This document shows, piece by piece, positions 1 to 6,805 of a stretch of 7,933 nt of DNA. Source of the stretch: Clostridia bacterium (GTDB lineage: Bacteria; Bacillota_A; Clostridia; Oscillospirales; CAG-272); NCBI GenBank assembly GCA_017959485.1, contig JAGDAM010000381.1:1-7933 (forward strand), in the 5' to 3' direction. Every line of letters starts with the position of its first letter. The first letter of the stretch is position 1. Under the pieces are notes generated by a model that saw only the letters and a program-made list of their open reading frames with translations, did not search any database and was not told the origin of the DNA. The position numbers were made by a program, and so were the translations under genes.

Positions 1-903
1 ATCGGCGGAATTCCCCGCGGAAGGATCACCGAGATTTTCGGGCCTGAATCGTCCGGTAAAACGACGGTCGCTCTGCACGTCATAGCCGAGGTTCAGAAAC
101 TCGGCGGAGAGGCGGCTTTCATCGACGCCGAACACGCCCTCGACCCGGTATACGCAAAGGCGCTCGGAGTCGATATCGACAATCTGCTCGTCTCTCAGCC
201 CGACTGCGGCGAAGACGCGCTCGAGATTACCGAGTCGCTCGTCCGTTCGGGTGCTATCGACATTATCGTCATCGACTCGGTCGCGGCTCTCGTTCCGCGT
301 CAGGAGATCGAGAGCGACATGGGTGCGTCGATGGTCGGCGTACAGGCGCGCCTTATGTCCCAGGCGATGAGAAAGCTTTCGGCCGCCATCGCCAAATCCA
401 ACTGCGTGGTGATCTTTATCAATCAGCTTCGCGAAAAGGTCGGCGTAATGTACGGCAATCCCGAAGTGACTACCGGCGGCCGCGCGCTGAAATTCTACGC
501 GTCGGTCCGTATCGACATACGCAGAACCGAACAGCTCAAAAACGGCAACGACATTTACGGCAACCGCGTAAAATGCAAGGTCGTGAAGAACAAGGTGGCT
601 CCCCCCTTCCGGACGGCCGAATTCGACATTCTCTACGGCAAGGGCATCTGCCGCTCGGGCGAACTGATCGACGCCGCGATCGAACTCGGAGTCATCCAGA
701 AGAGCGGCTCCTGGTTCTCCTACAACGGCGAGCGGCTGGGGCAGGGAAAAGACAATGCCCGAAAAGTGATAGAAGAATCTCCCGAACTCTTTGCCGAGCT
801 TGACGCCAAAGTCCGCGCCGCGCTGGCGGGAGCCGCCGACGGCGGAGCCGGAAAGGCCGGGGACGAGTACGATATAGACGACGATTTCGATCTCGGCGTA
901 TAA
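1..903 (+). CDS. recA: RecA recombinase, 5'-truncated by the window edge
   Basis: RecA is the ATP-dependent strand-exchange protein. It coats single-stranded DNA for homologous recombination and triggers LexA self-cleavage in the SOS response. The frame is open from base 1 and gives 300 residues ending in TAA. The Walker A motif GPESSGKT (visible residues 14-21) falls where E. coli RecA has residues 66-73, so about 52 N-terminal residues lie outside the window. Also visible are [10 protein letters not shown], the Walker B strand [10 protein letters not shown], the SQAMRKL helix, and the [17 protein letters not shown] to [14 protein letters not shown] stretch that contains DNA-binding loop L2. 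The C-terminal subdomain follows, and the protein ends in the acidic tail typical of RecA ([13 protein letters not shown]). No catalytic motif in the visible part is missing. recX follows after 19 bases on the same strand, the classical arrangement. The promoter and any LexA box are out of view. Confidence 0.98.
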   Translation: MGGIPRGRITEIFGPESSGKTTVALHVIAEVQKLGGEAAFIDAEHALDPVYAKALGVDIDNLLVSQPDCGEDALEITESLVRSGAIDIIVIDSVAALVPRQEIESDMGASMVGVQARLMSQAMRKLSAAIAKSNCVVIFINQLREKVGVMYGNPEVTTGGRALKFYASVRIDIRRTEQLKNGNDIYGNRVKCKVVKNKVAPPFRTAEFDILYGKGICRSGELIDAAIELGVIQKSGSWFSYNGERLGQGKDNARKVIEESPELFAELDAKVRAALAGAADGGAGKAGDEYDIDDDFDLGV

Positions 904-922
904 TTCTTCTTTTCTCCGTTAA

Positions 923-1603
923 ATGAACAGGATACGTGTCTCCCGCGCCTGCGGAGGCGAGGGCGTCAGGATAGTCCTTCCCGGAGTCATCGGCAGTGAA
1001 GGCGAAGGCGGGGAAAGCGGACGCGGCGCTGCACGCGGAGGAAAAGGGAAAGAGGGCTCGTCGGCATATTTGATACTTGCCGATGATTATATCTCGCTTC
1101 TGCCGCTTGAAAGATATGACGTCAAATCGCTTTGTGAACTGCTGTCTGCGGCGGATGAAAGATATTCCGCGCTCAGAGCCGGAAGGCGTTTGCTTGAATA
1201 TGCTTCAAACACCCGTCTCGGGCTGACGAACAAACTTCGCAAAAAGGGATTTTCGAAAGCTTCCGCGGAATTCGCCGCGGCGCGGCTCTGCGAGTCCGGG
1301 TTTATCAACGAGACGGAAGACGTCAGACGTGACGTCGAGCTGCTTATCCGGCGCGGATGGGGCAGAAAGAAAATAGCCGCCCGTCTCTCGGCCAAGGGAT
1401 ATTCTCAGGAGGCGATTTCCGAGGCGCGACGGTACCTCGACGGAGTGGATTTCACCGTGCTGCTTCGGGATGTAATCCGGAAAAAATGGGGAGCTGAAGG
1501 TCTGCCGGAGGATTCGGAAGAGCGGGAAAAGGCAGTCGGAGTCCTTTGCCGCCTGGGGTTCTCGCTCAACGAGATTTCACACGTTCTGAACACGGAAGAT
1601 TAA
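923..1603 (+). CDS. recX: RecX regulatory protein
   Basis: RecX binds the RecA filament and limits or tunes its activity. The product is 226 residues. An N-terminal region (about 1-75) is followed by a helical RecX domain (about 85-224). The domain is recognised by the R-LLEYASNTRLGLTNKLRKKGF helix pair, the segment around AAARLCESGFINE, and a second repeat around LLIRRGWGRKKIAARLSAKGY. It finishes with a third three-helix unit ending at LGFSLNEISHVLN. Its position directly after recA supports the call. Residues 24-46 are a low-complexity Gly/Glu/Arg stretch, longer than I would expect in this family. No convincing Shine-Dalgarno sequence precedes ATG 923 (the upstream bases are CTTTTCTCCGTTAA). 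Translation may depend on coupling to recA, or the true start may differ. No better in-frame start with an SD was seen, and the N-terminal strand (RIRVSRACGGEGVRIVLP) looks like genuine RecX N-terminus. Confidence 0.93.
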   Translation: MNRIRVSRACGGEGVRIVLPGVIGSEGEGGESGRGAARGGKGKEGSSAYLILADDYISLLPLERYDVKSLCELLSAADERYSALRAGRRLLEYASNTRLGLTNKLRKKGFSKASAEFAAARLCESGFINETEDVRRDVELLIRRGWGRKKIAARLSAKGYSQEAISEARRYLDGVDFTVLLRDVIRKKWGAEGLPEDSEEREKAVGVLCRLGFSLNEISHVLNTED

Positions 1604-1642
1604 GGGACTGTAAAAAAGTCGAACTTTTTTACGGCCCCTTAA
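1600..1642. repeat. 20-bp-arm palindrome at the recX stop codon
   Basis: Bases 1600-1619 and 1623-1642 are near-perfect inverted arms, TTAAGGGACTGTAAAAAAGT against ACTTTTTTACGGCCCCTTAA, with a 3-base loop. There is one A-C mismatch and one G-U wobble. The recX TAA stop lies inside the left arm. The T6 and A6 runs are within the stem, not after it, so this is not a textbook intrinsic terminator, although it is symmetrical and could stop transcription from either side. It may also be one copy of an interspersed palindromic element. Structure is certain; function is inferred. Confidence 0.75.
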
Positions 1643-1724
1643 CATACGAATGAAGCGGTTTCTGGCGAGAGTACACGGTAAAATTCACCGAAATCTTGTA
1701 TTGATAACCGTGATGATATGAATT

Positions 1725-1759
1725 TGCCCTGTGCCTTTTGCGGTCACAGGGCATCTTTT
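1725..1759 (+). terminator. Intrinsic terminator-like hairpin downstream of recX
   Basis: TGCCCTGTG (1725-1733) pairs perfectly with CACAGGGCA (1745-1753) around an 11-base apex, and TCTTTT follows on the plus strand. This fits a rho-independent terminator for the recA-recX transcript, about 120 bases after recX. On the minus strand, after the RT stop, the hairpin is followed by AAATTC, so it is a weaker candidate as terminator for the RT gene. The T-run is short. Confidence 0.6.
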
Positions 1760-1797
1760 CGGCTTTATGCGATTATTGTCCTTCCGGATACCCGGCT

Positions 1798-3018
1798 TCA
1801 GTCGGGCGTCTTTTCGCCGTCCGGGCGGGTCTGCCGGTAATACTCGTGAACAAGCGAGCGGTATCCGAGTTTTTTCATGTCTTCGTATCTTAAATCAAAC
1901 CGCTTTTTCGTATGCTTCCCGCTTGCGATGAAGCGTATGCAGTCCTGAGCGTAGAGGTCGATTTTGTGAAGACTTTCGTCTGTCGTTATCACCGAGAAGA
2001 ACCAGTAGCTCCAGGAAAGCTCGTTGTCTTCGGGCGATTCAAGCAGTTTGCGGTTGAAGACCCTGATAAACGCCGCCGCCGCCCGGTCTCCGTCGGCTCC
2101 CGTTTTTTCCTGCCAGCGGTGAAGGGCGTTTGCCTTTCTGCGCATTTTATGCTTGAGCTTGACAAGGGTTGCAGGCGCCACGTCGATCTTGTCGGGTGTT
2201 ATAAGAAAGCCGAGAAAAACGAACCCGTCGGACGCTCTGCCGAAGCTTTCCTTGGCCGGATTCATCTCGAGCCCCTTCTCGGAAAGCCGTTTTCTGATGA
2301 GTTCGGCGTATTCCGCCGGTTTTTCCTCGCTTTCGGTGAACAGTCTGACGTCGTCGGCATAGCGCGCGAAAAGAATAACGTTTCCGCTGATCTCTCGGTC
2401 GAGATCCGATAGGAAAAGATTTGCAAGGAAGGCGGAGACGGGTGTTCCCGCCATGATTCCCTTGCGTTCGCTGACCGTCTGTCCCTTGTCGATAACGTAA
2501 GGATCGCACAGCAGCGAGGAGAGGAACCCGTATAGGTCGGGGTCGTCTTCAAGAGCCGTGCGGAGCATCGGGAGAAGCAGTTCGACCGGAACCGAGTTGA
2601 AATAATCGTGAATATCCGCCTTGTAATAGTATCCGGTCTTTGCTATCTTCCTGCCGCGCAGGTATCTGACCGCGTCTTTGGCGTTTTTTGCCGGACGGAA
2701 GGAGTAGAGAGAAGGGGAGAAGAGCCGGTCGTATTTGCGCAGAAGAAGGAAGGTCAGCAGCTTGAGCATTCTGTTTTCATCGTCGGGATAGGTGTAGACG
2801 GTCCTTTTTTTCGACGAGGAAAGTTTGCTGATCACCGATTTGCGCGGATGCGGAAAGGGCTTCCCGTCCTGGGCAGACAAGGCGGGAAGCAGGTATTTTT
2901 CCTGATCGATATAATCGCGAAGAAGCGACAGATCGGATTTCGGACAGCACAGGTTGGCTTTGTAGGAATAGTATTCCTCCCAGGTCGCGGGATCTGTCAG
3001 TCGGTCGAGAAGTGACAT
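1798..3018 (-). CDS. Stand-alone reverse transcriptase (RNA-directed DNA polymerase), unclassified clade
   Basis: The 406-residue protein is an RVT_1-type polymerase that should copy RNA (or DNA) into cDNA. Motifs appear in the expected order: RT1 around KKRTVYTYP (70-78), RT2 around SLYSFRPAKNAKDAV (103-117), and RT3 KADIHDYFNSVP (133-144) with D135. RT4 is KGIMAGTPVSAFLANLFLSDLD in two parts (186-207). RT5 is FARYADDVRLF (217-227) with catalytic D222/D223, then RT6 GLEMNPAKESF (249-259) and RT7 FVFLGF (266-271). A conserved C-terminal helical region (about 285-392) includes FNRKLLESPEDNELSW and RYEDMKKLGYRSLVHEYY and may act as thumb or RNA-binding domain. There is no endonuclease, protease or other fused domain. 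RT4 lacks the SQ of DGR enzymes and the QG..SP of group II introns, and the retron VTG signature is not seen. The ATG has no clear Shine-Dalgarno and lies 18 bases after a hairpin. It is convergent with recX and follows a structured intergenic region. Similar proteins occur in gut Clostridia; the role (defence, domesticated or selfish element) is unknown. Confidence 0.94.
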   Translation of the reverse strand: MSLLDRLTDPATWEEYYSYKANLCCPKSDLSLLRDYIDQEKYLLPALSAQDGKPFPHPRKSVISKLSSSKKRTVYTYPDDENRMLKLLTFLLLRKYDRLFSPSLYSFRPAKNAKDAVRYLRGRKIAKTGYYYKADIHDYFNSVPVELLLPMLRTALEDDPDLYGFLSSLLCDPYVIDKGQTVSERKGIMAGTPVSAFLANLFLSDLDREISGNVILFARYADDVRLFTESEEKPAEYAELIRKRLSEKGLEMNPAKESFGRASDGFVFLGFLITPDKIDVAPATLVKLKHKMRRKANALHRWQEKTGADGDRAAAAFIRVFNRKLLESPEDNELSWSYWFFSVITTDESLHKIDLYAQDCIRFIASGKHTKKRFDLRYEDMKKLGYRSLVHEYYRQTRPDGEKTPD

Positions 3019-3036
3019 TTTCGGTTTTTTCCGCAG

Positions 3037-3060
3037 TACCGCACGCGAACCCGTGCGGTA
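3037..3060 (-). promoter_or_regulatory. Hairpin just upstream of the RT start
   Basis: TACCGCACG (3037-3045) and CGTGCGGTA (3052-3060) form a perfect 9-bp stem with a 6-base loop, ending 18 bases before the RT ATG. The bases between hairpin and ATG hold no good ribosome binding site. The outer arm belongs to the interspersed repeat at 3053-3070. It may control RT translation or be the end of a repeat element. Confidence 0.5.
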
Positions 3061-3070
3061 TTGCCTTAAA
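3053..3070 (-). repeat. 18-base repeat copy, inverted relative to 7810-7827
   Basis: Read on the minus strand this is TTTAAGGCAATACCGCAC, identical over all 18 bases to plus-strand 7810-7827. After these bases the copies diverge, although both go on with a TTCG and a CG-rich stretch. The two exact copies face each other across about 4.7 kb that contains the envelope gene cluster. It could be the conserved core of a dispersed intergenic repeat, or the terminal inverted repeat of an old element. Confidence 0.7.
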
Positions 3071-3072
3071 AG

Positions 3073-3208
3073 AAAAAGGCAGAAAGAGAAAACGTTAAAG
3101 CCCGGAAAATTCCGGGATGTACCGGACCGTACGCGGACCGGCTGCCTGTGAAGCCGTTTTCAGGTCCGCGCCGGGTCCCCCGCAGGCGCAAAGCGTTCTC
3201 TTTCTGCC
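3073..3208 (-). ncRNA. Candidate structured RNA upstream of the RT gene
   Basis: On the minus strand GGCAGAAAGAGAA (3208-3196) pairs perfectly with TTCTCTTTCTGCC (3090-3078). This closes a region of about 105 bases and is followed at once by TTTTTCTTTT. Inside are an 8-bp stem (3163-3170 with 3132-3139) with a stacked 4-bp inner stem (3152-3155 with 3140-3143), and a 6-bp hairpin with a 4-base loop (3101-3106 with 3111-3116). A possible 7-bp pseudoknot joins 3181-3187 to 3144-3150 and includes one wobble. No good reading frame explains the conservation of such pairing. Non-coding RNAs encoded 5' of the polymerase are known for retrons and for the DRT2 and DRT9 defence RTs, and the position fits that pattern. 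Equally, the closing stem plus T-run could be an elaborate terminator. No promoter was identified. The structure is seen; an RNA function is inferred. Confidence 0.4.
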
Positions 3209-3229
3209 CGGCGGCGCCGAGGCCGCCTG

Positions 3230-3250
3230 AAAACCCCGCCGAAGCGGGAT
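3230..3250 (-). terminator. Intrinsic terminator after the envelope gene cluster
   Basis: On the minus strand ATCCCGC-TTCG-GCGGGGT forms a 7-bp stem (one G-U pair) with a stable TTCG tetraloop, followed by TTTC. It starts 14 bases after the TGA that closes the interrupted gene at 3264, the expected place for the end of the operon transcript. The T-run is short. A second GGCGGC/GCCGCC hairpin follows at 3227-3210. Confidence 0.7.
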
Positions 3251-3263
3251 CTTTTCAAATGCT

Positions 3264-3791
3264 TCAGCCCTTCAGGGCTTTGCGGGTGCGTTCGACCACG
3301 TACGAGCGGGCGTTCCACCAGCCTTCGTAATCGACGTAATAGCGAAGATAGGGAATTCCTTCCGCCTCGCATTTTCTGCGGAGGGCTGTTGCTTCGCAGT
3401 TTGATTTGAAGAGCTCGAGAACAAGGGCGGTTTTCGTTCCGTCTCTGAAGGTGTAGGTGATTCTCTTTCCCTTGTCGTTGATCTTCTATTCGGTCGTGTA
3501 TTCCGAAAACTCCTCCGCGAAGATGTTTTCAAAGTACTCGACGTAGGTTCCGTTGAAGTTGAACTGGTTCGGCTCGTCGGGCATATCCTCGCCCCAGGAG
3601 CGTCCGATCGGGGTGGTGGACGGCTTTTTCTCAGCGGGAGCGGCCGGCTGAGCGGGTTTTGCCTCTTCCTTTTTTTCCGCAGCGGACTGCTGCGGCTGGC
3701 TTTTCTTTGATTCCGCGGCGAAGGTTTTCAGGAATTCAAGCGCTGCTTTGGCGTCCTTGTCGTTTCCGAACAGTTTGTCTAAGAGTCCCAT
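3264..3791 (-). pseudogene. Small conserved-looking protein interrupted by an in-frame TAG
   Basis: A well-placed SD (GGAGG, 7 bases before ATG 3791) starts a protein of 101 residues that stops at TAG (3488-3486). The same frame then continues without any other stop for 73 codons to TGA at 3266-3264, and the terminator lies just beyond. The first part has MGLLDKLFGN, a charged Ala/Lys/Pro/Gln linker (about 28-58), and a segment with SWGEDMP and NQFNFNGTYVEYFENIFAEEF. The continuation has strands around RITYTFRDGTKTALVLELF and a helix/Trp-rich end with GIPYLRYY and GWWNARSYV. It reads as the second half of the same compact domain, so the intact product would be about 175 residues. A single C-to-T or G-to-T change in a CAG, GAG or AAG codon would explain the TAG. 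Read-through or a sequencing error are alternatives. The protein has no signal peptide or membrane segment. Function unknown. It lies 57 bases after the DUF6591-like lipoprotein gene. Confidence 0.7.
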
Positions 3792-3848
3792 TGGTTTTCC
3801 TCCGTTTTATTTTCGTTATTTAATAATCGTTTTTCGAATTATTGACCG

Positions 3849-5270
3849 TCATTCGGGCATTTTCCCGATTCCGATCGAGAAATAACCGTAGGCGAACTGT
3901 ACGTAGGCGTTATATTTTTCGCTGTTTGCGGCTTCGTACAGCTTGATATCCGGTCCGTCCTCAAAATCCGGCTCGAACGTGAAACCTGCGGCTTTCATTT
4001 TTTCGACGTAACCCGAAAAATCCGAAGCGGCGGCTCCGGTCACCGTAACCGTGATGCTCTCCTGCGCCTCGGTGATTGTGAAACCGTTTCCGAAATCGGG
4101 CTTCGGGAGCTTTGCAAGAGGTCCAGACAGAGGCCATGAGTCGGTGCCGGCCGGCATCTCTGCCGACCCCTGCGCTTCTGTTTCGAACATGTCGACGGCA
4201 ATCATATTCCCGAGCAGATTAAGGGAGATATGCACCTCGAGCCCGCCCTTCGTATAGACCGAGAAATGAACGTCGCTTCCGTCCTGACCCTTGTATTCCT
4301 GAAGAGTGTTTTCGGTGAATCCGTTATTCCGGCAGAGCTCGGAAAAACCGCGGGCGTCTCCGAGAGTGGCGTTCTCTTTTTCGGCGGAGATAAAGGTATT
4401 GTTGTCAATAATCCGGTAGGAACCGGTCCCGCCCGGGAAAAGAAACGCAAATTCCGGGGGTATTTCGGCGCCGGTCTGAGAGGCGGACGTGCCCGGCTGG
4501 TACGGATAATCGTCAGCCGAAGTCTCGTCGGCAGATCCGGGCTTTTCGACAACCAGTCCGCAGGTGTAGGTGCCGGCGGAGTCCATAAAGACGAATTCCG
4601 CTCTGATTCCGTCAGAGTTGCTTCCGGAATAGGAGTAGATCCCCCGATCGCGAAGGTCGGTCTCGGCCGCGTCGGCGGTAAATCCGGACTCGGCGAGTTT
4701 CTTTCCGTATTCGGCAGCCGCTTCGATCGTGACGCCCGTGAAGGAGACGGTGAGTATATCGCCCTCGTCGGAAGTCATTCCAATTTTAAAATCCGCCTTC
4801 GGTACCGAACGTCCGAGTTCGGTGTCCGGCCAGTTCCCGTCGACCGCAAAACCGAACGGCTTTCCGTCGTCGTCGACTCCTTCGACCGATCCGTCGGGGA
4901 GAACGGTCAGCCGGGTTGTTCCGCTTCCTGTGATCCTTATCGTTCCGTCGGGATCGAAGGTCACCTGTCCCCCGTTTGCCTCTACGCTTGCGCGCAGCTG
5001 CTGCTGTTCGGCGGCTGTCAGGACGTGCGGGGTGAAGATGCTTTTGTCGCCGGTGGTTGCGTACTGCATTATCACTTCGAAGGTGATCGGAACGGTATCC
5101 CGGATTCCCTGAGCGCCGCTGTCGTCTCCCTGCTGCGAAACCGGACCGTCCGGTACGGTCGTATCGTCGTCGCGCCGCGCAAGAGTTTCATCGCTCTTTC
5201 CGCTGCCTCCGCAGGCGGCGAGAGACAGAAGAAGCGATAAAGAAAGGACAAGTATCAAAACTCTTTTCAT
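3849..5270 (-). CDS. Lipoprotein with repeated DUF6591-like domains
   Basis: The 473-residue product is a probable membrane-anchored surface lipoprotein. Residues 1-20 form a lipoprotein signal peptide with lipobox LAAC and lipidated Cys20, followed by a Gly/Ser/Asp-rich linker to about residue 57. After a unique region (58-145) rich in TFDPDGTIRITGSG-type strands, three comparable modules occur at about 147-243, 268-363 and 379-473. The first and third share W-P at the start, a P-K-x-D-F motif, a TVSFTG/TVTVTG strand, a helix with Y and K, and a final set of beta strands. The middle one is more diverged but has the same helix with NNGFTEN and a beta end. This resembles DUF6591-type lipoproteins of Clostridia, whose function is unknown. 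The start is supported by AAGGAG seven bases before ATG. It begins 27 bases after the stop of the secreted-protein gene, so the two are probably cotranscribed. Confidence 0.88.
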   Translation of the reverse strand: MKRVLILVLSLSLLLSLAACGGSGKSDETLARRDDDTTVPDGPVSQQGDDSGAQGIRDTVPITFEVIMQYATTGDKSIFTPHVLTAAEQQQLRASVEANGGQVTFDPDGTIRITGSGTTRLTVLPDGSVEGVDDDGKPFGFAVDGNWPDTELGRSVPKADFKIGMTSDEGDILTVSFTGVTIEAAAEYGKKLAESGFTADAAETDLRDRGIYSYSGSNSDGIRAEFVFMDSAGTYTCGLVVEKPGSADETSADDYPYQPGTSASQTGAEIPPEFAFLFPGGTGSYRIIDNNTFISAEKENATLGDARGFSELCRNNGFTENTLQEYKGQDGSDVHFSVYTKGGLEVHISLNLLGNMIAVDMFETEAQGSAEMPAGTDSWPLSGPLAKLPKPDFGNGFTITEAQESITVTVTGAAASDFSGYVEKMKAAGFTFEPDFEDGPDIKLYEAANSEKYNAYVQFAYGYFSIGIGKMPE

Positions 5271-5297
5271 TTTTCTGCTCCTTGCTGATCGGTGTCT

Positions 5298-6800
5298 TTA
5301 TTTTGTGATGATAATACCCGGAGGATAGGGCAGCTGATCGAAGACGTCTCCCTGTTTGGATACCGGAATGACGAGAGCTCTTCCGTCTCCCGAAAATTCG
5401 GTATAGGTCGTGTCATCCGAGACGGTGGCCGCTCTGTTGGCGTCGGTAACGCGGACGTGGATCTGGGACAGACCGGCTCCGGGGACGCTTGTCAGAATGA
5501 CGTTGTACTGCGGCTGACCGAGGTTCTCGGGCCCGTTCGGGGTCTCTATGGCTTTCGGTGCCAGGAACAGTGTAAAGATCGAATGCGAGAACTGAAAGTC
5601 GGTCTCGTCGGAAAGTGAGTTGAAAGCTCCCGACAGCTGCGCCTTGCCCAGACCGTTCTCCGAAGTGATCGTCACTGTGAATTCTCCCGAAAGATTGCGT
5701 GTCAGCTTCGCGGGAGAGACCGTCCTGTCAATAAAAGCCGCGAGCAGGGTTTTCCTGATCTCGGGTCTGTCGGGGAAGCGCTTGAGGATCTGCCTCCAGT
5801 CGGCAGTCTCGTTGAGCTCCCCGTTCGGGAGGCAGCATCCTTCGACGAAGGCATAGTCGAGAGAATCCATTCCTTCAACCTCGATCGAAAGATAAAGCGT
5901 GCCCGAATAGATCCCGCGCGGATCCTGAAGATAGGTGGGATCCCCGCCGGTCTGGACCTCCTGGTACAGACTCCCGGACAGAGTGTATGCGACCGTGAAT
6001 CCAGGGATACCGTATATCGTTTTGTCTCTTACTTTTGAGGTGACCGGAAGGAAGCTTATGTTTCCTCCGGGGTGATCCTTGTTCTTTTCCTCGAGAAGCC
6101 GGTTGACCTTCTTGACAAGTACTGAGAAGAATTCCGCGGCCTTCTGGAAGTTCTTTTCGGATTTTTCTCTGAACTGATCGTACTGCTTGGTGCTGAGCGC
6201 CTCCTCGGCGGCGAGCATGGTTCCTATGGCAAAACCACCGTATCCGGGCAGTTTTTTCAGCTTTTTCAGCTTTGAGCCGTCAATTTTGCCGATCTCGTGC
6301 GTCAGCACCAGATTGCCTGCGCCCCTGGCGACCGACAGGAATTCCTCCTTGTCTTTTCCGACGCTCTGATAACCGTCGTAAATGAGAGTGGCCGAACCCG
6401 CGACGTCTCCGGCTGCTCCCGGAAGCAGATTCGAATAGATCCTGTATGCCTTCTCCAGCGCCTGCTTGCCTAAGTTCCAGTTGAGGTCAGCCCCCCAGTA
6501 TGCGAGCGTTTCGAGTTCTTCCTCGTCGATCCCGAACTGCTTCATCGTCTCCTCGACGAGGGCGTCGAGTTCCTCCCGCGAGAGCGTTTTGAGCACCGGC
6601 GGGTAGAGCAGGCCCTTGAAGGACAGATCTCCGAGCAAAAGGTTCGCGGTTTTGGGCGGTGTGTCGTTCGGGTTTCCGTCCGCGCGGTCGATCATAAAGA
6701 TATAACGCAGACTCCCGTCGGCGGAGCAGGGGACGGCGACTGTAAGGAGCAGGAGCAGGGAGGCCGCCGTGATTAAAATGAATCTGAGTGTTTTTTTCAT
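5298..6800 (-). CDS. Secreted protein of unknown family
   Basis: From ATG 6800 the product is 500 residues. Residues 1-27 are a classical Sec signal peptide: MKK, then a long Leu-rich core, and a likely cleavage after CSA (before DG). The Cys at 25 is preceded by Pro and is not a lipobox. About 50-250 is mainly helical with many charged residues, including a Lys-rich segment (SKLKKLKKLPGYGGF). About 250-500 is predicted beta-rich, as in surface or binding domains, e.g. around GIPGFTVAYTLSGSLY and LSGEFTVTITSENG. No LPxTG signal, C-terminal membrane helix, catalytic motif or known repeat was recognised. An upstream ATG at 6809 overlaps the previous stop codon and leaves only one base to the GGAGG, so 6800 (10 bases from the SD, 5 bases after the upstream stop) is preferred. 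I do not recognise the family. Confidence 0.88.
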   Translation of the reverse strand: MKKTLRFILITAASLLLLLTVAVPCSADGSLRYIFMIDRADGNPNDTPPKTANLLLGDLSFKGLLYPPVLKTLSREELDALVEETMKQFGIDEEELETLAYWGADLNWNLGKQALEKAYRIYSNLLPGAAGDVAGSATLIYDGYQSVGKDKEEFLSVARGAGNLVLTHEIGKIDGSKLKKLKKLPGYGGFAIGTMLAAEEALSTKQYDQFREKSEKNFQKAAEFFSVLVKKVNRLLEEKNKDHPGGNISFLPVTSKVRDKTIYGIPGFTVAYTLSGSLYQEVQTGGDPTYLQDPRGIYSGTLYLSIEVEGMDSLDYAFVEGCCLPNGELNETADWRQILKRFPDRPEIRKTLLAAFIDRTVSPAKLTRNLSGEFTVTITSENGLGKAQLSGAFNSLSDETDFQFSHSIFTLFLAPKAIETPNGPENLGQPQYNVILTSVPGAGLSQIHVRVTDANRAATVSDDTTYTEFSGDGRALVIPVSKQGDVFDQLPYPPGIIITK

Positions 6801-6805
6801 TGCCG

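Noticed and set aside
1798..3018. RT as part of a group II intron
   Set aside because: No maturase/endonuclease region, RT4 is not QG..SP type, and no domain V-like hairpin was seen on either side.
1798..3208. Diversity-generating retroelement or retron
   Set aside because: RT4 lacks the DGR SQ motif and no template/variable repeat pair or Avd gene was noticed. The retron VTG signature and a clear msr/msd with branching G were not seen. A computed search for near-identical repeats with A mismatches has not been run.
3272..3532. 86-codon minus-strand frame over the TAG region
   Set aside because: It is in a different frame from the interrupted gene and rich in Arg/Ser/Thr. The frame that continues past the TAG has better protein character.
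4230..5240. 336-codon plus-strand open frame
   Set aside because: It is antisense to the DUF6591-like lipoprotein gene, which has a signal peptide, lipobox and SD. The antisense product is low-complexity and matches nothing recognisable; GC-rich DNA often leaves such frames open.
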